From contig NZ_CP168496.1 in the NCBI RefSeq assembly GCF_042944905.1, positions 992,001 to 1,056,000 of the forward strand: a stretch of 64,000 nucleotides of DNA. The letters are read 5' to 3'. Below are positions 33,902-42,886 of this stretch, piece after piece. The notes beneath the pieces were generated by a model, which searched no databases, had not been told where the DNA came from, and saw nothing but the letters and a program-made list of their open reading frames with translations. This DNA comes from Psychrobacillus sp042944905 (GTDB lineage: Bacteria; Bacillota; Bacilli; Bacillales_A; Planococcaceae). Position 1 is the first letter of the stretch. Each line of letters starts with the position of its first letter. The translations under genes and the position numbers were made by a program.

Positions 33902-33936
33902 AAAACGCGGTCCTATACTAGGATCGTGTTTTTATT
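33902..33936 (+). terminator. Terminator-like hairpin after flagellin remnant
   Basis: CGCGGTCCTA pairs with TAGGATCGTG (two G-U pairs) and is followed by TTTTTATT. Its position mirrors the terminator after intact hag. Confidence 0.75.
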
Positions 33937-33939
33937 AAC

Positions 33940-33994
33940 GTGTCCCTGTGTTAGAAACTATTCTACACTATTCTGACAATACGCTACAATTCAG
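33940..33994. repeat. GTCCCTGTGT word plus dispersed 42-bp repeat, copy 3
   Basis: GTGTCCCTGTGTTAGAAACT leads into the TTCTACACTATTCTGACAAT portion and ends CTACAATTCA. It is the only uninterrupted copy with both halves, and is the model for the IS insertion site. Confidence 0.8.
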
Positions 33995-34166
33995 TTTCAA
34001 TAGAAAGCAAAGCATAAGCAATCATATTTCCCCCGTAAAGTTTTTCTCTTTAGATTACCCCCGATAAAGTTCATCCCTATTTTATTCTCACTCTCCTAAT
34101 ATATTTGTTTAACTGATGATAAATAGCTCCTGCAACCAAAAACCACAACTTTATGTCAATAGGTTG

Positions 34167-34193
34167 TTAATAACATTTGTCTATAACCGATAT
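34167..34193 (+). promoter_or_regulatory. Sigma-D-type promoter for flaG-fliD operon
   Basis: TTAA-N15-ACCGATAT against TAAA-N15-GCCGATAT, 40 bases before flaG. Confidence 0.65.
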
Positions 34194-34233
34194 ATAAACT
34201 AAGGCATGTACTTATCAAGGGGGCACGATTTGT

Positions 34234-34605
34234 ATGGTTAATCGAATAACGGATTCTGCTATATCCGTTCCATTTAATATGACATCCAAAGTAGTTGAGG
34301 GAGAGTCATTTGAAGAGCCGGTTGTTTTTATTTCTGCTCACACTTCTGATTCAAAGGGAAATGCAGAGCAAGATTTTTTACCTGCTGAAAAAGCCAAGAA
34401 GATGACAGATAGTATGAACAAGTTTTTAGAGACAACTAATACGGAACTACGTTTTAAATATCATGAAAAGCTAAATACGTATTATGTGACGTTAATAAAC
34501 TCCAAAACGGATGAAGTAGTTCGAGAAATTCCATCAAAGAAGATGCTAGATATGTACGCAGCGATGCAGGATTTTATGGGGCTTTTTGTAGATAAAAAAA
34601 TATAA
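34234..34605 (+). CDS. flaG: FlaG family protein (YvyC)
   Basis: A 123-residue FlaG-domain protein: a poorly conserved N-terminus, then TNTELRFKYHEKLNTYYVTL and the signature EVVREIPSKKMLDMYAAM. FlaG affects filament length or architecture. First gene of the flaG-fliD-fliS-fliT operon, in the B. subtilis order. GGGGGCAC precedes the ATG at some distance. Confidence 0.92.
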   Translation: MVNRITDSAISVPFNMTSKVVEGESFEEPVVFISAHTSDSKGNAEQDFLPAEKAKKMTDSMNKFLETTNTELRFKYHEKLNTYYVTLINSKTDEVVREIPSKKMLDMYAAMQDFMGLFVDKKI

Positions 34606-34619
34606 GGGTTGGTGATTTC

Positions 34620-36131
34620 ATGCGTATTACTGGTTTAGCAAGTGGTATGGATACGGAGTCGATGATTAAGGATTTAATGAAGGCACAGCGTTTGCCGTTA
34701 AATAAAATCATGCAAAAGAAGCAATACATGGAGTGGCAACGAGATGATTATCGCTCTATCAATAAAAAGATATTTGATTTTCGAAATTTAACGAGCGATA
34801 CAATGCTTCGTCAATCGACTTATATAAAAAAGATAGTAACTAGCTCAGCACCTGACGATGTAAGTGTACGTAATGTAAGTTCGACTAGTGATTTTACTGG
34901 GAAGATAAATGTACAGCAACTTGCAGAAGCAGCTACTATACAAAGCTCAGAAAGAGTTCTTGCTGCAAATGCTGATTTGAGTCAGAAACTAAAGAATAAT
35001 TCCTCAGTGACTGTCCCATCATCTTTTACTATTAAAGCTATCAAACAGGATGGGACGCTAGACTCAAAAAAAGTGGAAATTGATGAAAACTCAACTATGC
35101 AAAGCGTTCTAGATGATATTAATAAAAACACAGGAGTCAATACATTTTATGATTCATTCACTGGAAAGATAGCATTTACAGCAAAAAATAGTGGGGAAAT
35201 TCCAAATACTTTAGATCAAAATGGAGATGTTCTAGTTAACCCACCGGAAATAGTTATTGAAGGAGATACTAATAATTTCTTGAAGATGGATAAAGTTAAA
35301 CCTTCGGATGGTAAAAACGCCATTTTCATCTTCAACGGTTTAAAAACGGAACGTCAGTCCAACACATTCCAAATCAACGGCTTTGAAGTGTCCTTGAAAA
35401 AAGCGAGTAAATCAGACATTACTTTCAGTTCAGCACCAGACACGGATAAGATTCTTGAATCCGTAACTAAATTTGTCGACGAATATAACAAGTTAATCGA
35501 AAACCTAAACAGTAAGATTCGTGAAACAAAGTATAGGGATTTTCAACCTCTTTCAACGGAACAAAAAACAGATATGAAAGAAAAAGAAATTGAACTTTGG
35601 GATGAAAAAGCAAAAAGTGGCACGCTAAAAAACGATAGCACGATTTCAAACGCACTTAACAAAATGCGATCTGATCTAAATGCTGCGGTTGGTGGCGTTG
35701 CAGGTGCGAAAATGTTAAATGATATTGGTATTTCTACTTCATCTAGCTATTTGGAAAACGGCAAATTAGTTATTAATGAAGCAGAGTTAAGGAAGGCCAT
35801 ATCGGAAGACCCTAATCAAGTGTATAACCTTTTTGCCGCAGATGGTCCGACCGACGCAGATAAGGGATTGGCCCGAAAGTTAGTTGCAACGTTAGATAGT
35901 ACGCGAAAACAAGTCATCGAAAAAGCGGGTACGGATTCTGCTGTCAGCACGACGTTTGCTCTAGGGCGTACATTAAAAGGTTTTGATGATCAAATTTCGA
36001 AATTCGAAAGTCGTCTTCAAATGATAGAAAGTCGCTATTACAAACAATTCTCCGCGATGGAATCTGCAATTCTTCGTGCGAATAACCAATCCAGCTATTT
36101 AATGAATGCATTTGGCGGCGGACAACAATAA
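34620..36131 (+). CDS. fliD: Flagellar filament cap protein FliD
   Basis: A 503-residue HAP2. The N-terminus ITGLASGMDTESMIKDLMKA is diagnostic; the C-terminal part has GRTLKGFDDQISKFESRLQM and a D0 helix with ESRYYKQFSAMESAI. It caps the filament and directs flagellin folding. GGTTGGTGAT lies before the ATG, 14 bases after flaG. Confidence 0.97.
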   Translation: MRITGLASGMDTESMIKDLMKAQRLPLNKIMQKKQYMEWQRDDYRSINKKIFDFRNLTSDTMLRQSTYIKKIVTSSAPDDVSVRNVSSTSDFTGKINVQQLAEAATIQSSERVLAANADLSQKLKNNSSVTVPSSFTIKAIKQDGTLDSKKVEIDENSTMQSVLDDINKNTGVNTFYDSFTGKIAFTAKNSGEIPNTLDQNGDVLVNPPEIVIEGDTNNFLKMDKVKPSDGKNAIFIFNGLKTERQSNTFQINGFEVSLKKASKSDITFSSAPDTDKILESVTKFVDEYNKLIENLNSKIRETKYRDFQPLSTEQKTDMKEKEIELWDEKAKSGTLKNDSTISNALNKMRSDLNAAVGGVAGAKMLNDIGISTSSSYLENGKLVINEAELRKAISEDPNQVYNLFAADGPTDADKGLARKLVATLDSTRKQVIEKAGTDSAVSTTFALGRTLKGFDDQISKFESRLQMIESRYYKQFSAMESAILRANNQSSYLMNAFGGGQQ

Positions 36132-36167
36132 TTACGGTACAAGCGTTACAAAAAGAGGAGTGTTTTC

Positions 36168-36569
36168 ATGGCTGTAAATAATCCATACAAAGCCTATCAA
36201 CAAAATAGTGTGACTCAATCTACTCCTGGCGAGTTGACACTCATGTTGTATAATGGCTGTTTAAAATTTTTGAACCAAGCGAAAAAAGGTATAGAAACAA
36301 AAGATATAGAGTTAAAAAATACAAATATCCAAAAAGCACAAAATATTTTGCGTGAACTGATGATTACGCTTGATATGTCTGTACCTATCTCAAAATCCTT
36401 GGTTGCTTTATATGAATATATGCTTAATCGTTTAGTGGAAGCTAATATTCAAAACGATCCAGCTAAAGTGGATGAAGTGATTGGATATACGACGGAGTTT
36501 CGTGATACTTGGAAGCAAGTTATTCAAATTAATCGTCAAAAACAATATGGCTCCACAGGTGAAGTATGA
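36168..36569 (+). CDS. fliS: Flagellin chaperone FliS
   Basis: A 133-residue helical FliS: NPYKAYQQNSVTQSTPGELT and MLYNGCLKFL at the N-terminus are characteristic. It binds the C-terminal D0 helix of flagellin, precisely the part of Hag that lies beyond the intron. It overlaps fliT by ATGA. Confidence 0.97.
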   Translation: MAVNNPYKAYQQNSVTQSTPGELTLMLYNGCLKFLNQAKKGIETKDIELKNTNIQKAQNILRELMITLDMSVPISKSLVALYEYMLNRLVEANIQNDPAKVDEVIGYTTEFRDTWKQVIQINRQKQYGSTGEV

Positions 36570-36919
36570 TTCGGGATAGTCTAAAGACTTGGAGAAATGC
36601 GACAGAACTTTTAGTTCGCATTTTGGATGTGCGAGATGAAGAAAAGCGTGATGCCGTGATTGAACAAATGGAGAAGTTGTTAGATGAACGAGATGCCTTG
36701 CAGCCATCCATTCAAGCACCTTTTACTAATGAAGAAGAAGCATTTGGGAAAGACCTACTCCCATTAGAAGCAGCACTTCAAGAAAAATTGAAGTTGTTTA
36801 TGAATGACATTCGCCTCAATATTACAGAACAACAAAAGAAAAAAGTGTCCGTACATGCCTATATGGATCCTTATGCTCAAGTATATCGAGATGGCACATT
36901 TTACGATAAGAAAAATTAG
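36566..36919 (+). CDS. fliT: FliT-like flagellar chaperone
   Basis: A 117-residue, helical, charged protein in the fliT position, overlapping fliS by four bases. Sequence conservation in this family is weak; the call rests on length, helical character (VRILDVRDEEKRDAVIEQME) and context. Should act as FliD chaperone. Confidence 0.8.
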   Translation: MIRDSLKTWRNATELLVRILDVRDEEKRDAVIEQMEKLLDERDALQPSIQAPFTNEEEAFGKDLLPLEAALQEKLKLFMNDIRLNITEQQKKKVSVHAYMDPYAQVYRDGTFYDKKN

Positions 36920-36920
36920 T

Positions 36921-36958
36921 ATGCAAACCGTGATCTAGCAAATGCTTTGCCGGTTTTT
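36921..36958 (+). terminator. Terminator-like hairpin after fliT
   Basis: AACCG...CGGTT closes an inner GCAAA/TTTGC stem, followed by TTTTTT. Confidence 0.7.
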
Positions 36959-36975
36959 TAGAGGGAGTCTACAAC

Positions 36976-37362
36976 ATGTCAACTTTCATAGAAGAACATT
37001 TACAACTAGTCCATCAATATCGTGAAATGCTAGAATCTATCGAGGAAGGCTTCCAATATGTATTGGCTAGTTTTCAAGATTACTCTAAAACAGAAGGTGA
37101 CTTGGTACTTAGTGATATCTTTACTGCCTTTGTACGAATTGTACAGGTAAATCAAGATTTGTCCGTCCTATTTCAAGATAATACTTCCATTGTTGAAGCG
37201 ATAAATTCTTTTGATGAAGTTGTTTTAGCGGCTGATAAAATGGATGGTTTATTTGAAAAATCACAAGAGAAACAAGAGATAGTATCCAAGTTTCTATATC
37301 CTGCATTTGAACAATGGCGTCAAAAGATCAAACCACTTCTAATAGAACTTACACAAGTTTAA
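36976..37362 (+). CDS. Hypothetical helical protein in the flagellar operon
   Basis: A 128-residue acidic protein with no motif that I recognise; predicted all-helical (HQYREMLESIEEGFQYVLAS, then FLYPAFEQWRQKIKPLL). It has a good AGAGGGAG ribosome site and stands between two terminators behind fliT, so it may be read through from the fliD operon. Length and helicity resemble export chaperones, which is only a suggestion. Confidence 0.7.
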   Translation: MSTFIEEHLQLVHQYREMLESIEEGFQYVLASFQDYSKTEGDLVLSDIFTAFVRIVQVNQDLSVLFQDNTSIVEAINSFDEVVLAADKMDGLFEKSQEKQEIVSKFLYPAFEQWRQKIKPLLIELTQV

Positions 37363-37365
37363 TCG

Positions 37366-37405
37366 TAAAGCTTCAAGATAATCAAAATCTTGGAGCTTTT
37401 TTCTA
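37366..37405 (+). terminator. Intrinsic terminator ending the flagellar cluster
   Basis: AAAGCTTCAAGAT pairs with ATCTTGGAGCTTT around a seven-base loop, followed by TTTTC. Confidence 0.9.
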
Positions 37406-37580
37406 TATTTAAAACTTCTCTCTTATAATCCAATTTTCGATTCACCAGATTAAAATGGATGCATATTTTACATAAATACTCACTATTCTACAAATTCATA
37501 CAATTAGACTTATTATTCTAATAAATTTAGTTTATAATTGTGGTAATATATTCTTCAAAAGGAAGGGGGTATTTCGTAAT

Positions 37581-39356
37581 ATGAATACTTTAGTAAACTC
37601 AATAGTAGATAGCGATAAGAACCGGAAGAGACTTGATCAAATGTTGGAAATGGGCCAAATGCATAATCTATCTTTACATGAAGCTCTATGTGAAGTTTGT
37701 CACAAATCGTCGATGCTCTTAGAAGTGGATCAAGTGTCTATTTGGACGCTTTCTAGTGATTGCTCTACACTTACTAAAATCGCTTCTTCTATTCAAATGG
37801 AGGATGAAGTTTCAGAGGTGCATCAAAAAGAATATCCAAGCTACTTCGAATTAATGAAGGCAGCGGATTTTTGGTCTGCAGAGCAAATGGACGAGAAAAT
37901 TTTTCCAATATCTACGCATTCTAATTGGTTAGAGTTTAAACTTACTGATCAGAAAGACTTTCATGGAGTATTAAGTATTCGTTACTCGACCAGGAGAGAA
38001 TGGTTAGATGATGATTTATTTGTACTGCCATCAATTGTTCATTCTATTATGCTATTAGTGGAAAGAGAATCATATAAAAGGCTTGCAATGGTAGACGCTT
38101 TGACAGGCCTTCGAAATTTAACTTCCTTTTTAGAAGAAACAACGGAAAGAATGACAAAAGTTGATGAAACAATGGATACCTACTTTATCTACCTTAAAAT
38201 AGATCTTTTTCAAGATATTCAAGATGTACTAGGAATTGATGGAGCGGATGAAGTTTTAAAAGAGGTAGCGCTGCGAATTCAAACGCTATTTCCTGCACCT
38301 TACTTAACTGCAAGGATCGGTTTTGATCATTTTGCCGTTTATTTTGATACAGCTAATAAGCCGCAAATGGGAGAGCGATATTTTGAAAAGGCTGACGAGG
38401 CGCTAGCTAGGCAAATAATGGTCGGTGATCAAGAAGTATATTTAACCTATTCTATTGGTTTCAGCCAATTCCCACAGCATGGAAATAACGCGAAAGCTTG
38501 TTTAAATGCAGCACAAATAGCTTTAAATAATGGACGAAAGAAATTTTCAAGAAATGCACAAACTTTTTACCAACCTGAAATGTATACATCGATGTCGAAT
38601 GATTTGCACACCGAGATGAACCTTCGGAAAGGGATAGAATCCAATGAGTTCGAACTATATTATCAACCAAAAGTGAACTGCGAGGATGGATCAATTGCTG
38701 GTTTCGAAGCGCTTATTAGGTGGAATCATCCAAAACTCGGTATTAGAGGACCGATGGAATTTATCCCAATTGCAGAATCGACAGGATTAATAATACCGAT
38801 CGGTGAGTGGGTTATTACACAGGCATTGAAACAATTAGCATTGTGGGATAAAGGACATCGCAAACAGTACACTATTTCCATTAATATTTCATCTCGGCAT
38901 TTTTTGCATAATGACTTTCCTAAGTACTTGTTGAGCCAAGTGGATTATTACAAAGTTTCGCCAAGTCGACTAGTTATTGAGATTACGGAAAGCGTTGCGA
39001 TGATGGAATATGAAACAGTGAAGGAACGAATTCATTATTTAAATGAGTTGGGATTTTCAGTTAGCATAGACGACTTTGGCACAGGTTTTTCTGCTTTTGT
39101 TTATTTGCAACATTTTCCTATAAAAGAAATTAAAATTGACCGTCAGTTTATTCAAGAAATTGAAAGTGATGATAAGAGTTTAAGCATTACAAGGACAATT
39201 ATTAATCTTGCAGAGCAACTTTCGTTAAGAGTGGTTAGTGAAGGTGTAGAAACAATCGAGCAATGGGAAAAACTTAAAATGTTAGGGTGTCACGAACTCC
39301 AAGGTTTTTATTTTTCAAAGCCGCTGAAAATCAAAAAAATAGAAGAATTATATTAA
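37581..39356 (+). CDS. GAF-like/degenerate GGDEF/EAL protein, likely c-di-GMP phosphodiesterase
   Basis: A 591-residue cytoplasmic protein: a GAF-like sensor (about 20-165), a GGDEF domain (about 170-320) and an EAL domain (about 345-590). The GGDEF signature is GFDHF at 247-251, so cyclase activity is unlikely. The EAL domain keeps FEALIRW (Glu376), the DDFGTG loop (Asp497-498) and IKIDRQFI, so c-di-GMP hydrolysis is probable. It is a single gene behind the flagellar cluster; a PilZ protein is encoded at 60.8 kb. AAGGAAGGGGG precedes the ATG. Confidence 0.92.
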   Translation: MNTLVNSIVDSDKNRKRLDQMLEMGQMHNLSLHEALCEVCHKSSMLLEVDQVSIWTLSSDCSTLTKIASSIQMEDEVSEVHQKEYPSYFELMKAADFWSAEQMDEKIFPISTHSNWLEFKLTDQKDFHGVLSIRYSTRREWLDDDLFVLPSIVHSIMLLVERESYKRLAMVDALTGLRNLTSFLEETTERMTKVDETMDTYFIYLKIDLFQDIQDVLGIDGADEVLKEVALRIQTLFPAPYLTARIGFDHFAVYFDTANKPQMGERYFEKADEALARQIMVGDQEVYLTYSIGFSQFPQHGNNAKACLNAAQIALNNGRKKFSRNAQTFYQPEMYTSMSNDLHTEMNLRKGIESNEFELYYQPKVNCEDGSIAGFEALIRWNHPKLGIRGPMEFIPIAESTGLIIPIGEWVITQALKQLALWDKGHRKQYTISINISSRHFLHNDFPKYLLSQVDYYKVSPSRLVIEITESVAMMEYETVKERIHYLNELGFSVSIDDFGTGFSAFVYLQHFPIKEIKIDRQFIQEIESDDKSLSITRTIINLAEQLSLRVVSEGVETIEQWEKLKMLGCHELQGFYFSKPLKIKKIEELY

Positions 39357-39634
39357 GACCTTTTTTGAATCTACTTTTAGTAAGTGAAGGAACTGAAAAA
39401 CACTAAGTGAGTATTTTTTTAGTAACTATTTGCTGAATATTAACTTCTCGTAAAAGGATTTAGTGGGACGGTAATTTTATTTGAAACTAGATTGCGAAGG
39501 GGGAAATCTCTTCTACTACGATTAATTGCAAATAAACCATATTTCCTGGGCAATATCTTTCACAAAAATAGTAGTGAGATATTAATAGATTAATGTTATC
39601 ATTAACGTACTAGTAAATTAGAAGGAGGGTCTAT

Positions 39635-40396
39635 ATGTTTAAAAAAGTGCTATTAGTAACGGTACTAATGTTCTCGTTCGCAGCGACAGCCAGTGCAAGT
39701 GCTAACACGTTATATGAAGTAAAAAAAGGGGACTCTTTATCCAGTATTGCCAAAACATATAAGATAACCGTGATCGACTTGTTGACATGGAATAAGTTGT
39801 CGAAAGATAGTATTTTTGTGAAGCAAAAATTAATTATACAAAAGCCTACAATTGTTAAGACATCAACTAAACCACCGCAAACGGTTGTAGCTACGAAACC
39901 TGTTTCACCGGTTAAACCACAAACTGTTGAGAAACCGGTTCAAGTAAAAGCCGAACAACTTATTACAAGTCCTGGTCCTCTACTTGATGAAGCAAAACAA
40001 CTATCTTTAAGTGGACAAGCAATTTATCATTTAGTTGGAAATTTTGCAGAACGTATGCAAGGCATCCCTTATTTGAATGCAGGAACTACTATGGCTGGTT
40101 TCGATTGTAGTGGATTTATTTACTTTGTTTATACTCAAGCTGGATTGAAGATTAGTCGTCAAAGTAGCGAAAGTTATTTTGCTAATAGTGCTACTGTTAC
40201 AAATCCGGTTGTTGGAGACTTAGTGTTTTTTGAGAATACATATGGCATAGGGATTTCCCACATGGGAATCTACATAGGTAATAATGAATTTATTCATGCA
40301 GGCACTAAAGGCGTGGAGAAGGCAAAATTAGATTCTATTTATTGGAAGGAACATTTTGTTGGGTACAAACGATTGTACTCCGTTAGTGAAAATTAA
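39635..40396 (+). CDS. Exported LysM-NlpC/P60 endopeptidase
   Basis: A 253-residue secreted hydrolase: signal peptide (about 1-25, TASAS), one LysM peptidoglycan-binding domain (about 29-71, YEVKKGDSLSSIAKTYKIT), a Pro/Lys/Thr linker, and a C-terminal NlpC/P60 domain with the catalytic Cys in GFDCSGFIYF and His in ISHMGIYIG. It should cut the D-Glu-diaminopimelate (or Lys) bond of stem peptides. AGAAGGAGG precedes the ATG. It probably shares a transcript with the chemoreceptor 16 bases downstream. Confidence 0.93.
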   Translation: MFKKVLLVTVLMFSFAATASASANTLYEVKKGDSLSSIAKTYKITVIDLLTWNKLSKDSIFVKQKLIIQKPTIVKTSTKPPQTVVATKPVSPVKPQTVEKPVQVKAEQLITSPGPLLDEAKQLSLSGQAIYHLVGNFAERMQGIPYLNAGTTMAGFDCSGFIYFVYTQAGLKISRQSSESYFANSATVTNPVVGDLVFFENTYGIGISHMGIYIGNNEFIHAGTKGVEKAKLDSIYWKEHFVGYKRLYSVSEN

Positions 40397-40412
40397 AGAA
40401 TAGGGGTTATAT

Positions 40413-42101
40413 ATGAAATGGTCAATAGGTAAAAAAATGTGGATGGGATTTTCTTCTATTTTAATAATAATGATTATCATGGTAGTTTTAGCCCTTTTAA
40501 CGATCTCTGATAGTAGTAATAAATATAAATTTCTATTGGATGATCGCGTAGTGAAAATAAACCTAATGAAGGAAATTGAGATTTCTCAAAAAAATATGAC
40601 TCAAAGTTCAATGGAGTATTTATTGTTTACTACAGACGCTTCGAAAAAAGGGATAACAGAGAATTTGCAAATTACCGAGAATCTAGCAAAGGAACTGAGA
40701 GGAAAACTTTTCTCACCAGATACAATAGAATTGATGAATAGTTTCGATAAAAAGTTAGCTACCTTTGCCGCAAAAAATCAAGAGATTATTTTAGCAAAAG
40801 AGAAAAATGACACAATGGGTATTAGTAAACTCTCTTCAGATGCGAAATCTATTAGTAATGAAGAGTTGAAAATTTTAGGAGACATCAAACAATTTTTGAA
40901 TGATGATATGGAGAAAACTAGAAAAGAAATTAATAGTTATGCGAAAGCTGTCACCATTTTTTTTATAGGAATAACTTTATTAGCTATTTTGTTAGGAATT
41001 GTATTAGCTTATTTCATTAATAAAAGTATTTCTCGTCCAGTTAAAAGAGTTACTGCTGGAATGGCAGAGATTGCGAATGGGAATTTATTAGTTGAACAAA
41101 TTATCATCAAAAACAAAGATGAAGTCGGTGAAATGGCGACTGCGTTCAATATGATGTCCAATGATCTTCGAGCGATTGTGGCGAGTGTAAGAGATTCTTC
41201 CATGCAGCTTGCTTCGAATGCAGAAGAACTGTCTGCGAGTTCAGAGGAAAGTTTAGCCTCTTCTCAAATGGTGGCAAAGTCAGCCGAGGAACAAATGGTA
41301 ACAAGTGAACAACAAGTGCGACATATGAATTCTTCTGTCCAAGCGATGACTGAATTGACTCAGGGAGTTGGACAAATTTCTATAAGCAATGAAGAAATGT
41401 TATATGCTGCAGATGATGTCCAAAAATTAGTGAAAAAAGGTTCAGGAGTAGTGCAAGAAGTAGCTACCCAAATGAATACAATTCATAAAACGTTTGTAGA
41501 CACAACGATTATTATGAATAATATGGCGAAGCACTCGGATGAAATTCAAAGCATTACTTCGCTCATTACAGCTATTTCCGAACAAACGAACTTACTTGCT
41601 TTAAATGCAGCTATCGAAGCAGCACGTGCTGGTGAGTATGGGAAAGGATTTGCTGTTGTTGCAGAAGAAGTGCGTAAACTTGCAGAGCAATCGAAAAAAT
41701 CGGCAACAGAAATCGCTTCAATGGTTCAACTCATTCATTCAGCTTCTAGTGATGCGGTAAAAGCAATCACAGACGGTGAAGTTAAAGTGGACGAAGGACT
41801 TTCGAAAACAAATGAATCCATGGACGTATTTAAAGAAATCGAAACAGCAGTTGGAGAAGTTGGCATCAGAGTGGAATCTGTTTCCGCAGCGATCGAGCAA
41901 ATTCAAGCCATGGCGGAATCCGTATCTGAGGGGTCACTCGAAGTTCAACGCCTTGCTGCAATGGCTGCAGACGGCGCAAATGATACAAGTGCAGCTACCG
42001 AAGAACAGCTTGCCGCGAATGAAGAAATAACTGCAAATGCACAGTCATTATCAGATCTTTCAGAAATTCTTCAAAACAATGTAAGTCACTTTAAAATCTA
42101 A
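40413..42101 (+). CDS. Methyl-accepting chemotaxis protein
   Basis: A 562-residue chemoreceptor: TM1 about 11-31, an extracellular four-helix-bundle sensor (about 32-180), TM2 about 183-205, HAMP (about 206-260) and a long signalling domain. The hairpin tip has ISEQTNLLALNAAIEAARAG and KGFAVVAEEVRKLAEQS. The ligand is unknown. It begins 16 bases after the hydrolase gene behind AGGGGTTA and ends at a terminator. Confidence 0.94.
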   Translation: MKWSIGKKMWMGFSSILIIMIIMVVLALLTISDSSNKYKFLLDDRVVKINLMKEIEISQKNMTQSSMEYLLFTTDASKKGITENLQITENLAKELRGKLFSPDTIELMNSFDKKLATFAAKNQEIILAKEKNDTMGISKLSSDAKSISNEELKILGDIKQFLNDDMEKTRKEINSYAKAVTIFFIGITLLAILLGIVLAYFINKSISRPVKRVTAGMAEIANGNLLVEQIIIKNKDEVGEMATAFNMMSNDLRAIVASVRDSSMQLASNAEELSASSEESLASSQMVAKSAEEQMVTSEQQVRHMNSSVQAMTELTQGVGQISISNEEMLYAADDVQKLVKKGSGVVQEVATQMNTIHKTFVDTTIIMNNMAKHSDEIQSITSLITAISEQTNLLALNAAIEAARAGEYGKGFAVVAEEVRKLAEQSKKSATEIASMVQLIHSASSDAVKAITDGEVKVDEGLSKTNESMDVFKEIETAVGEVGIRVESVSAAIEQIQAMAESVSEGSLEVQRLAAMAADGANDTSAATEEQLAANEEITANAQSLSDLSEILQNNVSHFKI

Positions 42102-42114
42102 TTTACTTATTAAG

Positions 42115-42155
42115 AAATGCCCTCAATTCGTGATATGTGAATTGATGGCGTTTTT
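42115..42155 (+). terminator. Intrinsic terminator after chemoreceptor gene
   Basis: TGCCCTCAATTC pairs imperfectly with GAATTGATGGCG, followed by TTTTT. Confidence 0.8.
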
Positions 42156-42204
42156 ACGTGGAAATAGATATTGCCTATTCATATATTGAGAGGGAGAGAT
42201 AATG

Positions 42205-42296
42205 TTGCTAGTAAGCGTCAGAATTGTAGCGAGTAACCGCCAAAAAGTTGCGCGTAAGTAAGTCTATATTGCGAGAATGGAAGATTAAGTTGCGAA
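42205..42296 (+). repeat. Short 21-bp TTGCGA array
   Basis: TTGCTA, TAGCGA, TTGCGC, TTGCGA and TTGCGA start at 42205, 42227, 42248, 42269 and 42290 (22, 21, 21, 21 bp steps), directly after the terminator. Confidence 0.85.
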
Positions 42297-42389
42297 TAAC
42301 AAAATATTAGGCATAGCACTCTATTTTCCTCTATTAGACACAATAAGAGACGATGGAATACCGTATAATAAGCGTAGGTGATAAATTCT

Positions 42390-42821
42390 ATGTACAAAAT
42401 AATATTGTTCATTCATATAATAAGTGCGATTCTTTCTATCGGCCCTTTCTTTGTTCTTTTTGCTGTAATAAATCAAATGAAAGGGAAAAATGGGAAAGTG
42501 CTTGTTTCGCAAATACAAGTTTTTCAAGCTGCAATCAGAATCGTGAAGCATGCGGGACATGTGCTAGTTGTATCTGGAATTCTGCTAATGTGGCAAGGGA
42601 GTTGGCCATGGTCTACGTCATGGGTAGTCATGACGATTGTTGTGATGATCAGCTCAATTGTTTTTCTTGCAAAGGCATTTAAGCCGAAAATTCGACAATT
42701 CTATGCAGGGATAATAGATTCGAATGTTCTAATTCAAAAGTTGCGACTTTCTTTATGGCAGTATATTTTCATTTTACTAATCATGCTTTGGTTCATGGTT
42801 GCAAAGCCAAATATTTGGTAA
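42390..42821 (+). CDS. Small integral membrane protein (DUF2269-like)
   Basis: A 143-residue protein with four predicted transmembrane helices (about 4-24, 50-70, 76-96, 118-138) and a His in the first (LFIHIISAILSIGPFFVLFA), resembling the DUF2269 family of putative haem- or metal-associated membrane proteins. The ATG is preferred to the GTG 12 bases upstream since AGGTG is spaced for it. Function unknown. Confidence 0.75.
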   Translation: MYKIILFIHIISAILSIGPFFVLFAVINQMKGKNGKVLVSQIQVFQAAIRIVKHAGHVLVVSGILLMWQGSWPWSTSWVVMTIVVMISSIVFLAKAFKPKIRQFYAGIIDSNVLIQKLRLSLWQYIFILLIMLWFMVAKPNIW

Positions 42822-42858
42822 TCGGCTCTTTCTCGTAATTGAGAAAGGGTCTTTTTTA
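42822..42858 (+). terminator. Intrinsic terminator after membrane-protein gene
   Basis: CTCTTTCTC pairs with GAGAAAGGG around GTAATT, followed by TCTTTTTT. Confidence 0.9.
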
Positions 42859-42886
42859 TTAATTCGAGGCAGATGGATAGATGAAT

